A stretch of DNA of 64,000 nucleotides from Bradyrhizobium sp. CCGB12 (GTDB lineage Bacteria > Pseudomonadota > Alphaproteobacteria > Rhizobiales > Xanthobacteraceae), in assembly GCF_024199845.1 (NCBI RefSeq), contig NZ_JANADO010000001.1:2976001-3040000 (forward strand), in the 5' to 3' direction. The notes beneath the pieces are model-generated. The model was given only the letters and a program-made list of their open reading frames with translations. It searched no databases and was not told the DNA's origin. The position numbers and the translations under genes were made by a program. Of this stretch, positions 35,522 to 45,347 are shown one piece after another (the stretch's first letter is position 1; each line of letters starts with the position of its first letter).

Positions 35522-35929
35522 TTAGCCGGGGGTCCAGGGCTGGTAGTCGCCGGTCGCCTTCGGCCGCCGGCCACTGGCGAGCGTCGAGCCCGAGGGACGA
35601 TAGGCGTTCGGCGTGCCGGTGGGGTTCGGCTGATGCGGCTTTTGCCATTCGCGCGGCTGGTAGTTCTCCTCGGTCGGCGGCACGTCGACGACGTGATGCA
35701 TCCAGCCGTGCCAACCTGTCGGGATGCGGCTCGCTTCCGCATAGCCGTTGTAGATCACCCAGCGCCGCTCGAAGCCGAGCGTCGGATCGATCGCCCCGCC
35801 GCGGGTGCGGTAGTAGCGGTTGCCCTGCTCGTCCTCGCCGACCAGCTCGCCGTACCGCCTGGTCCAGAGTTGCGTGCCAAAAGTCTGGCCGCTCCACCAG
35901 GTGAAGAACTTGAGGAAGAACTGTTTCAT
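35522..35929 (-). CDS. NADH:ubiquinone oxidoreductase accessory subunit NDUFA12 (B17.2) family
   Basis: 135 residues from the ATG at 35929. The conserved NDUFA12 region is clear: GTQLWTRRYGELVGEDEQGN, YYRTRGG, RRWVIYNGYAEASRIPTGWHGW and MHHVVDVPPTEENY. It is a supernumerary subunit of respiratory complex I in alphaproteobacteria and mitochondria, contacting the matrix/cytoplasmic arm. The other complex I genes (nuo) are elsewhere, as usual for this subunit. The C-terminus is Pro-rich and ends in YQPWTPG. Confidence 0.93.
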   Translation of the reverse strand: MKQFFLKFFTWWSGQTFGTQLWTRRYGELVGEDEQGNRYYRTRGGAIDPTLGFERRWVIYNGYAEASRIPTGWHGWMHHVVDVPPTEENYQPREWQKPHQPNPTGTPNAYRPSGSTLASGRRPKATGDYQPWTPG

Positions 35930-36173
35930 GCGGCAAGGGCCCTGCTTCGTGGGGCCCTGATGCCATCCGGACGCCGAAATGTCCAGTTCGGTCGCGGCGG
36001 CCCTACCCTCCGCAAATGTGGTGCCCCCTGCACGGGCCTGCCGCGAATCGGACGCGATCCGTTCATGCCGGATACAGCGATCAGGTGAGAAGTTTCCTGA
36101 ACGCATGCAAACCGGCGTGATCCAGGAACCAGGACCCTTTCGTGGGGTTGGCTTCTGGGAAAGGAGTTTGATC

Positions 36174-36932
36174 ATGAATAGCCTGAAATATTTGAGCGCC
36201 GCGGCAACCGTGGCGCTGATTCTTCCGCTGGCGAGCCCGAGCTTCGCCCAGGGCCGCCACGGTGGCGGCGGTGGTGGCGGCGCGCATGTCGGCGGCGGTG
36301 GTTTCGGCGGAGGCGGCGCCCGCATGGGCGGCGGCGGCTTCGGTGGCGGCGCGCGGATGGGTGGCGGCGGCGCCGCGTTCCACGGTGGTGGCGGCAATTT
36401 CGCAGCCGGCGCGGCACGCCCGAGCGGCGGTAATTTCGCGGCCGGAGCAGCGATGCGGCCGAGCGGCGGCAATTTTGCGGCCGGAGCAGCGATGCGTCCA
36501 AGCGGCGGCAATTTCGCGGCCCGAACAGCGATGCGTCCAAGCGGCGGCAGTTTCGTAGCCGGCGCAGCGAACCGTGCGGCCGTGGCGCCGGCCTTCAGCG
36601 GGACGCGCAGCGTCGCAACGGCGGGCAACTGGCAGGGCGGGCGCAACTGGAGCGGCCGCCACTGGCATCATCGTCGCGGCGGCTTCTGGCCAGGATTTGC
36701 GGCGGGTGCGGCGATCGGCGGGCTCGGCTCGTACGCCTATTACGGCGGCGGCTATGGCTATTATGATGATCCCTACTACTATGGCGACAGCTACTATGAT
36801 GAGCCATCAGTGGCGGTGGTGCCCGACGGCGGCGGCGACTCCGCGGCCTATTGCGCGCAGCGCTACAAATCGTACGACCCGGCTTCGGGCACCTATCTCG
36901 GTTACGACGGTCAGCGTCATCCCTGCCCGTAA
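36174..36932 (+). CDS. Exported Gly-rich protein with BA14K-like C-terminal domain
   Basis: 252 residues from the ATG at 36174, with AAGGAG upstream. A signal peptide (YLSAAATVALILPLASPSFA) leads to a Gly-rich region (GGGGFGGGARMGG), a four-fold repeat of a 13-residue unit (MRPSGGNFAAGAA, residues about 81-132), a His/Arg-rich patch (RHWHHRRGGFWPG), a hydrophobic glycine segment and a Tyr-rich stretch. The end YCAQRYKSYDPASGTYLG and DGQRHPCP is the BA14K signature with two Cys. BA14K was described as an immunoreactive, lectin-like protein of Brucella; a surface role here is inference. A terminator follows within 30 bases. Confidence 0.85.
   Translation: MNSLKYLSAAATVALILPLASPSFAQGRHGGGGGGGAHVGGGGFGGGGARMGGGGFGGGARMGGGGAAFHGGGGNFAAGAARPSGGNFAAGAAMRPSGGNFAAGAAMRPSGGNFAARTAMRPSGGSFVAGAANRAAVAPAFSGTRSVATAGNWQGGRNWSGRHWHHRRGGFWPGFAAGAAIGGLGSYAYYGGGYGYYDDPYYYGDSYYDEPSVAVVPDGGGDSAAYCAQRYKSYDPASGTYLGYDGQRHPCP
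36414..36569 (+). repeat. Four tandem 39-bp units inside the BA14K-like gene
   Basis: In-frame copies start at 36414, 36453, 36492 and 36531; each encodes a version of (M)RPSGGNFAAGAA. Because the unit is 13 codons, copy-number change keeps the reading frame. Confidence 0.85.
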
Positions 36933-36955
36933 TCCAGTCGCAGACGATTGAAGGA

Positions 36956-36986
36956 AAAGGCGTCGCAGCGATGCGGCGCCTTTTTC
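36956..36986 (+). terminator. Rho-independent terminator of the BA14K-like gene
   Basis: AAAGGCGTCGCA pairs with TGCGGCGCCTTT (one G-U) around GCGA, followed by more T residues. Confidence 0.85.
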
Positions 36987-37142
36987 GCGCCTATGCCGTT
37001 GCCAGGATATCTACAAATTGAGGCAAACGGGACCTCTATGCACCGCGCCGTGCATATCTACGTTGACCCAATCCAAAATTGACCCGGTGCGCGATTCACC
37101 TGTATCACCCCGTATGGGGACTTCGACTTACTGGGAAGTGTC

Positions 37143-37565
37143 ATGCCGCGTATTCTCGTGGTTGATGACGATCCGATGGTCGGCGCGACCATCGAGGTCC
37201 TCCTCCAACGACAGGGCTTCGACGTCACGTTGACCGACGGCGGAGAAACGGGATTGGCTGCGCTCGAAACTCAGGTTTTCGACGTGATGCTGGTCGACAT
37301 CTTCATGCCGCACATGCGCGGTTTCGAATCCATCCGCATCTTTCACGAGCGCGCGCCAACGACCCCGCTGATCGCGATGTCCGGCTATGCCTTCGCCTCG
37401 TCCGCCTCGCCCTCGCCCGACTTTCTCCGCATGGCGCTGGAGCTCGGCGCGAGCCGCTGCCTGCGCAAGCCGTTCACGCCGGACGCGCTGCTGACCACGA
37501 TCCGCGAATGCCTCGCCGGCGCGAATGGGAACGCACAGCCGAAGGACAAGAAAGAAGCCCCTTGA
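37143..37565 (+). CDS. Response regulator (single receiver domain)
   Basis: 140 residues, one receiver domain. LVVDDDPMVGAT forms the acidic pocket, Asp52 in VMLVDIFMPHMRG is the phosphorylation site, IAMSG holds the Thr/Ser switch, and LRKPFTPDALL contains the conserved Lys. There is no output domain. Its stop overlaps the proposed TTG start of the hybrid kinase that follows, so the two form a translationally coupled pair. It is probably phosphorylated by, or feeds into, that kinase. Confidence 0.92.
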   Translation: MPRILVVDDDPMVGATIEVLLQRQGFDVTLTDGGETGLAALETQVFDVMLVDIFMPHMRGFESIRIFHERAPTTPLIAMSGYAFASSASPSPDFLRMALELGASRCLRKPFTPDALLTTIRECLAGANGNAQPKDKKEAP

Positions 37566-39814
37566 TCCCAACGCAGCGCGTCATTCTCGGTGCCGGACTC
37601 GCCATCCTCCTGATCATCACGGCGGCCTCGATCGCCCTCGACGTCAAGTCACGGTCCGATGCGACCTGGGTCAGTCACACCGTCCAGATTCAGAAGAAGA
37701 TCTCCGATTTGCGTGTGCTGCTGCGCCGCGCCGAGAGCGCCGCGCGCGGCTACGAGCTCTATCGCACCCCGGGCTTCAGCGATGAGTTCCAGGCGATGCA
37801 CGCCGGGATCGCGCCGGCGCTCGCCGATCTCAAGCGCGACGTGCACGACAACCCCAATCAGATCGCGCTGCTGGAAGCCACCGAGCCGATCGCACTACGC
37901 CGGCTCGAGATCGCCGCCACGGCGATGCGCCTGCGTTCCGAGAACGACCTGGCCGGCATTGCCGTGCTCAACGGCAAGGCCGAGGGCCGCGGCCTCATGG
38001 ATACCGTGATGGCCAATCTCGACCAGTTGAGCGCCGAGGAAGAACGCCTGCTCGCCGCGCGCTCCCAGGACTCGCGCCGCACCGGCATCGTGCTGCTCGG
38101 CATCGACGTTGCCGGCGCGTTGGTGATCCTGCTGCTGGTCGTGATGGTGATGCGCGAAAGCCAGCGCACCCAGGTCGCGCTCAAGAGCACGCTGATGGAG
38201 ACCACCGCCGCCAAGGAGGCGCTCGCGGCGGCGGTGGCCGAACGGACCGAGCATCTGGTCACCGCGCATGACGAGCTGCGCCTGTCGATCAACGTGCTGC
38301 AAAGCACATTCCACAGCATGGCGGAGGCGGTGCTGGTGATCGACGCAGAAGGCAATGTCCTTCTGTCCAATCCGGCCGCGGAGCGCATGCTGCTGCATCG
38401 CGCCGGCATGAACTTGCGCAATCTGCGCGCGCTATCCTCTGTGTTTCACGGCGACGGCGTCACGCCGCTCACGGCCGACGAGCTGCCGTCGATGCGTGTG
38501 CTGCGCGGCGAGCAGTTCGAAGAGCTGGAGATGATCGTCCGCCCGCACAGCGGCAATTCTCCCCGCCATCTCATGATCAGCGGCCGGCCGATGCGGGATG
38601 GGCAAGGCCACATCTCCGGCGCGGTGCTGGTCTATCATGACGCGACCACGTCGCGGGAGACGGAGCGACAGCTGCATCAGTCGCAGAAGCTGGATGCCAT
38701 CGGCCAGCTGACCGGCGGGGTCGCTCACGACTTCAACAACATGCTGACCGTCATCTCCGGCAACACGGAGACGCTGGTGGAGAGCCTGAAGCAGCAGCCG
38801 GAGCTCCAGCGCGTGGCGCGCCTGATCGACGATGCCGCCGAGCGCTGCGCCGAGCTGATCCAGCATCTGCTCGCGTTTGCGCGCCGGCAGCCGCTCCAGC
38901 CGCGCAATGTCGAGATCAACGCCGCGGTCGCGGACATCGCGAAGCTCCTGCGCCCCACCCTCGGCGAGCAGATCCAGATCGAGACCGCGCTGGAACAGGG
39001 GCCGATGACGGCGCATATCGATCCATCCCGGCTCACCAATGCCGTGCTGAACATGGCGATCAACGCCCGCGACGCCATGCCGAACGGCGGCAAGCTGCTG
39101 TTCGAGACCCACCGGGTCGTGCTCGACGAGGCCTATGCGCAGAACAATCTGGACGTCCGGCCCGGCCCCTACGTGATGCTCGCCGTCAGCGACACCGGCA
39201 CCGGCATGCAGGCCGAGGTCCAGCAGAAGGCGTTCGAGCCGTTCTTCACCACCAAGGAGGTCGGCAAGGGTTCGGGCCTCGGCCTCTCCATGGTCTACGG
39301 CTTCGTCAAGCAGTCCGGCGGCCACATCAAGATCTACAGCGAGGAAGGCCACGGCACCACGATCAAGCTCTATCTGCCGCCGGGCGAAGGCACGGCAGAC
39401 GTGGCCGCTCCCGCCGTGCCGCAGGCCGAAGGCGGCGCCGAGATCATTTTCGTGGTCGAGGACGACACGCTGGTGCGCAACTTCGTCACCGCGCAGCTCC
39501 AGGGCCTCGGCTACAAGACGGTGGCCGCGCCCGACGGCAAGGCCGCGCTGGAATTGATCGAGGCCGGCCAGCGGTTCGATCTGCTCTTCACCGACGTCGT
39601 CATTCCCGGCGGCATGAGCGGACGCGAGCTCGCCGACGAGGTGGCCAAGCGCCGGCCGGGCCTGAAGGTGCTCTACACCTCCGGCTACACCGACAACGCC
39701 GTTGTCCATCACGGCAAGCTCGACGACGGCGTGCTGCTGCTGACCAAACCCTACCGCCGCAACCAGCTCGCGGAGATGATCAGGAAGGCGCTGGGTGGGG
39801 GAATGGCGGGCTAG
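37562..39814 (+). CDS. CHASE3 / PAS hybrid sensor histidine kinase with C-terminal receiver
   Basis: 750 residues from a proposed TTG at 37562, which overlaps the stop of the receiver gene; the longer frame upstream is inside that gene. Domains in order: membrane helix (VILGAGLAILLIITAASIAL), periplasmic CHASE3 (about 40-180), second helix (VLLGIDVAGALVILLLVVMV), coiled coil, PAS (about 250-375), HisKA with His389 in TGGVAHDFNNMLTVISGN, HATPase (NMAINARDAMP, VSDTGTGM, GLGLSMVYGFVKQSGG), and a receiver with Asp678 in LLFTDVVIPGG. The kinase core is of the AHDFNN (CckA/FixL-like hybrid) group. Signal and output are unknown. It shares sensor type with the 26.2-kb kinase. Confidence 0.92.
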   Translation: MIPTQRVILGAGLAILLIITAASIALDVKSRSDATWVSHTVQIQKKISDLRVLLRRAESAARGYELYRTPGFSDEFQAMHAGIAPALADLKRDVHDNPNQIALLEATEPIALRRLEIAATAMRLRSENDLAGIAVLNGKAEGRGLMDTVMANLDQLSAEEERLLAARSQDSRRTGIVLLGIDVAGALVILLLVVMVMRESQRTQVALKSTLMETTAAKEALAAAVAERTEHLVTAHDELRLSINVLQSTFHSMAEAVLVIDAEGNVLLSNPAAERMLLHRAGMNLRNLRALSSVFHGDGVTPLTADELPSMRVLRGEQFEELEMIVRPHSGNSPRHLMISGRPMRDGQGHISGAVLVYHDATTSRETERQLHQSQKLDAIGQLTGGVAHDFNNMLTVISGNTETLVESLKQQPELQRVARLIDDAAERCAELIQHLLAFARRQPLQPRNVEINAAVADIAKLLRPTLGEQIQIETALEQGPMTAHIDPSRLTNAVLNMAINARDAMPNGGKLLFETHRVVLDEAYAQNNLDVRPGPYVMLAVSDTGTGMQAEVQQKAFEPFFTTKEVGKGSGLGLSMVYGFVKQSGGHIKIYSEEGHGTTIKLYLPPGEGTADVAAPAVPQAEGGAEIIFVVEDDTLVRNFVTAQLQGLGYKTVAAPDGKAALELIEAGQRFDLLFTDVVIPGGMSGRELADEVAKRRPGLKVLYTSGYTDNAVVHHGKLDDGVLLLTKPYRRNQLAEMIRKALGGGMAG

Positions 39815-39826
39815 GAGAGGTGAATC

Positions 39827-40723
39827 CTAACGCGTCGCCAGCACCACCGCCGCCAGCGTAAAGATCAGCGCTGCGATCTGCCCTGCCCCGAGCGGCTCGC
39901 CCAGCGCGATCGCCGACGCGACGACGCCGATGACAGGCACGGCCATCGTCCCGATGGCGGCGACCGAGGCCGGCAGGCGTGCCAGCGCGGCGAACCAGCT
40001 GACATAGGCGATGCAGAACTGCACCACGGTCGAATAGACCAGCAGCCACCAGCCGACCGGCGTCACCTTGTCCAGATGCGTGGTCTCGACCAGCAGGCCG
40101 ATGATCGAGATCGGCAGGCAGCCGATCCCGATCTGCCAGGCCGCAGCCGTGATCGGCGGCAGGTGGATCGGATACTTCTTGGAGAATACCGTGCCGACGG
40201 CGAAGCCGAGCGCGCCGCACAGCGCCATGATGATTCCAGGCGCTTTCTCTGCGCTGGCGGCAATGCCGTTGCCGCCCATGATCGAGGCAAGGCCGGCAAA
40301 GGCCATCACCAGCCCCAGCGTACGCAGCACCGTCGGCCGCTCACCCAGCACCGGCCAGGCGATGATCGAGGCCCAGACCGGCATGGTGTAGGCGATCAGC
40401 GCCGCCTCGCTCGCCGGCAGCCAGAGCAGCGCCAGGCCCATCAGCACCATCCAGCCGGTGACATTGAGCACGGCGGCGGTCAGCAGGCGCGGCCAAATCC
40501 CGGGTTCCACCCGCAGGCTCTGCCGGCGCATGATCGCGAGCAGCGCCAGCAGCGCCGCGCCGAGCACGCCAGTCACCCCGCGCAGGGTCAGCGGCGGCAG
40601 CTCGGCGAGGAGGAATTTGGTCACCGGCCAGTTGAAGCCCCAGCCGATCGAGGTGATCGCGAGGAACATCAGGCCGGCCGGGGCGATGCGCGGCCGCGCA
40701 TCCCGGCGGGTCGAATCATGCAT
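39827..40723 (-). CDS. EamA-family (drug/metabolite) transporter
   Basis: 298 residues with ten hydrophobic segments in two EamA repeats: the first starts PAGLMFLAITSIGWGFNWP, and the second includes GIIMALCGALGFAVGTVFSKKY. It is a probable inner-membrane exporter of unknown substrate. It is the third EamA protein in the window and is not a close copy of the two at the left edge. It converges on the hybrid kinase gene with a 12-base gap. Its own promoter lies in the 40.72-41.04-kb spacer shared with nrdJ. Confidence 0.9.
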   Translation of the reverse strand: MHDSTRRDARPRIAPAGLMFLAITSIGWGFNWPVTKFLLAELPPLTLRGVTGVLGAALLALLAIMRRQSLRVEPGIWPRLLTAAVLNVTGWMVLMGLALLWLPASEAALIAYTMPVWASIIAWPVLGERPTVLRTLGLVMAFAGLASIMGGNGIAASAEKAPGIIMALCGALGFAVGTVFSKKYPIHLPPITAAAWQIGIGCLPISIIGLLVETTHLDKVTPVGWWLLVYSTVVQFCIAYVSWFAALARLPASVAAIGTMAVPVIGVVASAIALGEPLGAGQIAALIFTLAAVVLATR

Positions 40724-40995
40724 GAGGGTAATCCGGCAAAATCTGGGTCAGCTTGGCGCGGATTCGCTGGCCCCACCACCACCCCGGCGGGCATGCCTGC
40801 CCTCACCTTCCGTAGGGCTACGTGAGTCCCACCGGCGCAACCCCGTTGCCCAAAAATATACCTGCCCTGTGAAGAGCGGGGTGAAGGGTCGGCATCCACA
40901 CAAGATGGAAATTTTTTCGGTTGGGAATCCCTGAGGACTCACTGATACTTGGCTCAACAACAGGCGCGGGCTTGCCCCCTGTTATCCCCCGCAAT

Positions 40996-41011
40996 CCACC
41001 ATATTTAGTAT
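40996..41011. promoter_or_regulatory. Putative NrdR box 1 upstream of nrdJ
   Basis: CCACCATATTTAGTAT agrees with 13 of 16 positions of the palindromic NrdR consensus (ACACWATATWTWGTGT). NrdR is the ATP-cone repressor of ribonucleotide reductase genes. A second site lies exactly 31 bp downstream, the usual pair spacing. Confidence 0.65.
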
Positions 41012-41026
41012 TTGATTCAGGAACTC

Positions 41027-41042
41027 GCACTAGTTCTTGACG
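41027..41042. promoter_or_regulatory. Putative NrdR box 2, overlapping the nrdJ -35 element
   Basis: GCACTAGTTCTTGACG keeps the CACTA and TTG core of the NrdR palindrome (10 of 16 positions) and starts 31 bp after box 1, i.e. three helical turns. It covers the TTGACG -35 hexamer, so binding would block RNA polymerase. Confidence 0.55.
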
Positions 41043-41065
41043 GGCGCAACGGAGAGTCCTAGCTT
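41037..41065 (+). promoter_or_regulatory. Probable sigma-70-type promoter of nrdJ
   Basis: TTGACG (41037-41042) and TAGCTT (41060-41065) are separated by 17 bases. The predicted transcript starts near 41072 and has a leader of about 415 nt before the nrdJ ATG. Confidence 0.6.
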
Positions 41066-41071
41066 TCGGTC

Positions 41072-41487
41072 CGTTCGGCGCGAGTGAGTTTGCGTCCCGC
41101 CGGCACTCCCCCAAAGGGTCTCGCAAATCTCAACTCCGCCAGCCAGCCAAAGGCTGCGGGATGAGGGCTTGTCTGCCCGCGAAATGCGGACTTCCGGGGC
41201 GCCAGAACGGGCCGGCAACAGGCTCGGATGGCATCGGTAGAAGTTGTGACGTTGTGGGGCGTTGAACGCATGTCGGACCCATCCCCTTGGGGGCGGACGG
41301 GTCTGGACATGCCGGCGGATGCAGGGTGCTCGCACCAGGCTTGCGCCGGGAGAAAGTGAGCCGGATCCACCGGCCAGAACTGCGAAACCCCTGGGGCCGC
41401 GAGGCCTTCAAGGACTCGCCAAACGAAATGTCGACCTGGACGCCTGAACGGAGGCGGTTCGGTCATAGAATAGGACGGGGCAAGACA
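41072..41487 (+). other. Long GC-rich leader of nrdJ
   Basis: About 415 bases between the predicted start site and nrdJ with no convincing gene. Several hairpins can be drawn, for example GGACCCATCCCC against GGGGGCGGACGGGTC (about 41275-41306) and GCCGG / CCGGC near 41362-41374. No cobalamin-riboswitch B12 box was found. Open frames running through it continue into nrdJ but lack a ribosome site. Confidence 0.4.
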
Positions 41488-44400
41488 ATGCGGATCGAGC
41501 GGCGCCACACCACTTCAGGACAGTCACCTTACGCTGGGATCGATTTCCGGCTGACCACGTCGGAGATTCGCAATCCCGACGGCTCGGTCGTATTCAAAAT
41601 GGACGGCGTCGAGGTCCCGACCGAATGGTCGCAGGTCGCCTCCGACGTGCTCGCCCAGAAATATTTCCGCAAAGCCGGCGTTGCCGCGCGCCTGAAGAAG
41701 GTCGAGGAGGAATCCGTCCCCTCCTTCCTGTGGCGTTCCGTGCCCGACACCGAGGCTCTCGCCGCCCTGCCGGAGAAAGAGCGCTATGTCAGCGAGCTCT
41801 CAGCCAAGCAGGTGTTCGACCGCCTCGCCGGCTGCTGGACCTATTGGGGCTGGAAAGGCAAGTATTTCTCCACCGACGAAGACGCCCAGGCCTTCTACGA
41901 CGAGCTCCGCTACATGCTCGCCATGCAGATGGTCGCGCCGAACTCGCCGCAATGGTTCAACACCGGCCTGCACTGGGCCTATGGCATCGACGGCCCCGGC
42001 CAGGGCCACTATTACGTCGACCCCTTCACAGGCAAGCTGACCAAGTCCAAGTCCGCCTACGAGCACCCGCAGCCGCACGCCTGCTTCATCCAGGGCGTCG
42101 GTGACGACCTCGTCAACGAGGGCGGTATCATGGACCTCTGGGTCCGCGAGGCCCGCCTGTTCAAGTACGGCTCCGGCACCGGCTCCAACTTCTCGCGCCT
42201 GCGCGGCGAAGGCGAGAAGCTGTCGGGTGGTGGCCGCTCGAGCGGCCTGATGAGCTTCCTCAAGATCGGCGACCGCGCCGCGGGTGCGATCAAGTCGGGC
42301 GGTACCACGCGCCGTGCCGCCAAGATGGTCGTCGTCGACGTCGATCATCCCGACATCGAGACCTATATCGACTGGAAGGTGAAGGAGGAGCAGAAGGTTG
42401 CAGCCCTCGTCACGGGATCCAAGATCAACCAGAAGCACCTCAAGCTGGTGCTGAAGGCCTGCGTGAACTGCGAAGGCTCGGGCGATGACTGCTTCGACCC
42501 CGAGAAGAACCCTGCCCTCCGCCGCGAGATCAAGCTCGCGCGCCGCTCGCTGGTGTCCGACAACTACATCAAGCGGGTCATCCAATTTGCCAAGCAGGGC
42601 TACAAGGATATCCAGTTCGACACCTACGACACCGACTGGGATAGCGAAGCCTACCTCACCGTCTCCGGCCAGAACTCCAACAACTCGGTCTCGCTGAAGG
42701 ACGACTTCCTGCGCGCCGTCGAGACGGATGGCGACTGGAATCTGAACGCCCGTACCTCCAAGAAGGTGACGAAGACGCTGAAGGCGCGCGACCTCTGGGA
42801 GAAGATCGGCTACGCCGCCTGGGCGTCGGCCGACCCCGGCCTGCACTTCAACACCACGATGAACGACTGGCACACCTGCAAGGCGTCCGGCGACATCCGC
42901 GCGTCCAATCCGTGCTCGGAATACATGTTCCTGGACGACACGGCCTGTAACCTCGCGTCCGCGAACCTGCTGACGTTCTACAACACCACGACCAAGCAGT
43001 TCGACGTCGCCGGTTACGAGCATCTCTGCCAGCTCTGGACTATCGTGCTGGAAATCTCCGTCATGATGGCGCAGTTCCCGTCCCGCGCGATCGCCGAGCT
43101 CTCCTACGAGTTCCGCACGCTCGGCCTCGGCTACGCCAATATCGGCGGCCTCTTGATGACCATGGGCCTGTCCTACGATAGCAAGGAAGGCCGTGCGCTC
43201 TGCGGCGCGCTGACCGCGGTGATGACCGGCATCACCTACAAGACCTCGGCCGAGATGGCGGCCGAGCTCGGCACCTTCCCCGGCTACAAGAAGAACGCCG
43301 CGCACATGCTGCGCGTCATCCGCAACCACCGCCGCGCCGCGCACGGCCAGTCCAATGGCTACGAGGCGCTCTCCGTCAACCCGGTGCCGTTGGACCTCGT
43401 GTCCTGCCCGCAGGCTGACCTGGTCAGCCACGCGCAGGCCGCCTGGGATGCGGCCCTCGAGCTCGGCGAGAAGCACGGCTATCGCAACGCCCAGACCACT
43501 GTCATCGCGCCGACCGGCACGATCGGCCTGGTCATGGACTGCGATACGACGGGCATCGAACCGGACTTCGCGCTGGTGAAATTCAAGAAGCTCGCCGGCG
43601 GCGGCTACTTCAAGATCATCAACCGCGCGGTCCCCGCGGCGCTGCGCGCGCTCGGCTATCGCGAAGCTGATATCGCGGAGATCGAGGCCTATGCCGTCGG
43701 CCACGGCTCGCTGTCGAACGCGCCGGGCATCAACGCTTCGACGCTGAAGGCAAAGGGCTTCACCGATGAAGCCATCGCCAAGGTCGAAAAGGCCCTGCCG
43801 ACTGCCTTCGACATCAAGTTCGCCTTCAACAAGTGGACCTTTGGCGAGGATTTCATCCGCGACCAGCTCGGCATCGGCGCTGAAGCCATCGCAGCCCCCG
43901 GCTTCGACCTGCTCCAGGCCGTCGGCTTCACCAAGCGCGAGATCGAGGCGGCCAACGTCCACATCTGCGGCGCGATGACGGTCGAAGGTGCCCCGCATTT
44001 GAAGGCGGAACATTACTCCGTGTTCGACTGCGCCAATCCCTGCGGCAAGATCGGCAAGCGTTACCTGTCGGTCGAGAGCCACATCCGCATGATGGCGGCG
44101 GCGCAGCCCTTCATCTCGGGCGCGATCTCCAAGACCATCAACATGCCGAACGACGCGACCGTGGAGGACTGCAAGTCCGCCTACATGCTGTCGTGGAAGC
44201 TCGCGCTGAAGGCCAACGCGCTCTATCGCGACGGCTCCAAGCTCAGCCAGCCGCTCAACTCGCAGCTCATCAGCGACGACGAGGACGAGGACGATGCGGT
44301 CGAGACGCTCTACGAGAAGCCGATGGCGGCGCGCGCCGCCCAGGTCTCGGAGAAGATCGTCGAGAAGCTGGTCGAGCGCATCATCGTGATGCGCGAGCGC

Positions 44401-45258
44401 GAGAAGATGCCTGACCGGCGCAAGGGCTACACCCAGAAGGCGGTCGTCGGCGGCCACAAGGTGTACTTGCGCACCGGTGAATATGACGACGGCCGTCTCG
44501 GCGAGATCTTCATCGACATGCACAAGGAAGGCGCGGCGCTCCGCTCCTTCATCAACAACTTCGCCATCGCGGTGTCGCTGGGCCTGCAATACGGCGTGCC
44601 GCTGGACGAATATGTCGACGCCTTCACCTTCACCCGCTTCGAGCCGGCGGGCCCCGTGCAGGGCAACGACAGCATCAAGTACGCGACCTCGATCCTCGAC
44701 TACGTCTTCCGCGAGCTCGCCGTGAGCTACATGTCGCGCTTCGATCTCGCCCATGTCGATCCGACCGAGTCGAATTTCGACGCGCTCGGCAAGGGCGTCG
44801 AGGAAGGCAAGGAGCCGGACGAGGACGGCGCCCATCACGCGACCAAGCTGGTTTCGCGCGGCCTCACCCGCTCGCGGACTGACAACCTCGTCGTGATGCG
44901 CGGCGGCTCGGCAGCGGTGTCGCAAGGCAACGACGGCGCTCCATCAGGCGGCAGCAAGGTCACGGCCCTCGCCTCGCACGGTGCGTCAGCCCGTGTCGGC
45001 GATGCCATCGAAGGCGCCGTCGCCCTGAAGCAGGAAGCCAGCCACGACCTCTCCCCCACGGAGAAGCTCGAGCAGTTGCAGTGGAGCAAGGCCGGCAGCG
45101 CCGCAACCGCCGCCCCCACCAAGGCCGAGCGCCGCGCCGAAGCGAAAGCCAAGGGCTACGAAGGCGAGATGTGCTCGGAGTGCGGCAACTTCACGCTGGT
45201 ACGGAATGGCACCTGCATGAAGTGCGATACTTGCGGAAGCACGACGGGGTGTAGCTAA
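41488..45258 (+). CDS. nrdJ: Vitamin B12-dependent (class II) ribonucleoside-diphosphate reductase
   Basis: 1256 residues from the ATG at 41488. It reduces ribonucleotides to deoxyribonucleotides with adenosylcobalamin, independent of oxygen. The N-terminal part carries HACFIQGV (about residue 195); the catalytic barrel has the radical-chemistry motif Asn474-x-Cys476-x-Glu478 in SNPCSEYMF and a finger-loop region near [16 protein letters not shown]. The C-terminus ends in a Cys-rich tail ([15 protein letters not shown]) that acts as a thiol shuttle or zinc site. No N-terminal ATP-cone is evident. Probable NrdR sites lie in its promoter, and a terminator follows 18 bases after the stop. Confidence 0.96.
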   Translation: MRIERRHTTSGQSPYAGIDFRLTTSEIRNPDGSVVFKMDGVEVPTEWSQVASDVLAQKYFRKAGVAARLKKVEEESVPSFLWRSVPDTEALAALPEKERYVSELSAKQVFDRLAGCWTYWGWKGKYFSTDEDAQAFYDELRYMLAMQMVAPNSPQWFNTGLHWAYGIDGPGQGHYYVDPFTGKLTKSKSAYEHPQPHACFIQGVGDDLVNEGGIMDLWVREARLFKYGSGTGSNFSRLRGEGEKLSGGGRSSGLMSFLKIGDRAAGAIKSGGTTRRAAKMVVVDVDHPDIETYIDWKVKEEQKVAALVTGSKINQKHLKLVLKACVNCEGSGDDCFDPEKNPALRREIKLARRSLVSDNYIKRVIQFAKQGYKDIQFDTYDTDWDSEAYLTVSGQNSNNSVSLKDDFLRAVETDGDWNLNARTSKKVTKTLKARDLWEKIGYAAWASADPGLHFNTTMNDWHTCKASGDIRASNPCSEYMFLDDTACNLASANLLTFYNTTTKQFDVAGYEHLCQLWTIVLEISVMMAQFPSRAIAELSYEFRTLGLGYANIGGLLMTMGLSYDSKEGRALCGALTAVMTGITYKTSAEMAAELGTFPGYKKNAAHMLRVIRNHRRAAHGQSNGYEALSVNPVPLDLVSCPQADLVSHAQAAWDAALELGEKHGYRNAQTTVIAPTGTIGLVMDCDTTGIEPDFALVKFKKLAGGGYFKIINRAVPAALRALGYREADIAEIEAYAVGHGSLSNAPGINASTLKAKGFTDEAIAKVEKALPTAFDIKFAFNKWTFGEDFIRDQLGIGAEAIAAPGFDLLQAVGFTKREIEAANVHICGAMTVEGAPHLKAEHYSVFDCANPCGKIGKRYLSVESHIRMMAAAQPFISGAISKTINMPNDATVEDCKSAYMLSWKLALKANALYRDGSKLSQPLNSQLISDDEDEDDAVETLYEKPMAARAAQVSEKIVEKLVERIIVMREREKMPDRRKGYTQKAVVGGHKVYLRTGEYDDGRLGEIFIDMHKEGAALRSFINNFAIAVSLGLQYGVPLDEYVDAFTFTRFEPAGPVQGNDSIKYATSILDYVFRELAVSYMSRFDLAHVDPTESNFDALGKGVEEGKEPDEDGAHHATKLVSRGLTRSRTDNLVVMRGGSAAVSQGNDGAPSGGSKVTALASHGASARVGDAIEGAVALKQEASHDLSPTEKLEQLQWSKAGSAATAAPTKAERRAEAKAKGYEGEMCSECGNFTLVRNGTCMKCDTCGSTTGCS

Positions 45259-45276
45259 GCGCTAGCTTTAGCTGCG

Positions 45277-45307
45277 GACGGCGCGAAAACGCGCCGTCTC
45301 TGCTTTG
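45277..45307 (+). terminator. Rho-independent terminator of nrdJ
   Basis: GACGGCGCG (45277-45285) pairs perfectly with CGCGCCGTC (45290-45298) around an AAAA loop, followed by TCTGCTTT. Confidence 0.82.
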
Positions 45308-45347
45308 AGCGAACAAAACAAGCACAATAATCCTGTCGAGGTATTTG

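Noticed and set aside
41072..41487. Cobalamin riboswitch upstream of nrdJ
   Set aside because: No B12 box or GCCACTG-type segment was found, and a B12-dependent enzyme would not be expected to be switched off by its cofactor.
41072..41487. tmRNA or RNase P RNA in the nrdJ leader
   Set aside because: No tag-peptide reading frame and no GAGGAAAGTCCGG-type RNase P core was present.
41800..44925. 1041-codon open frame antisense to nrdJ
   Set aside because: It is a mirror of the codon pattern of a high-GC gene; nrdJ on the other strand has full family motifs, and the antisense product looks like no known protein.
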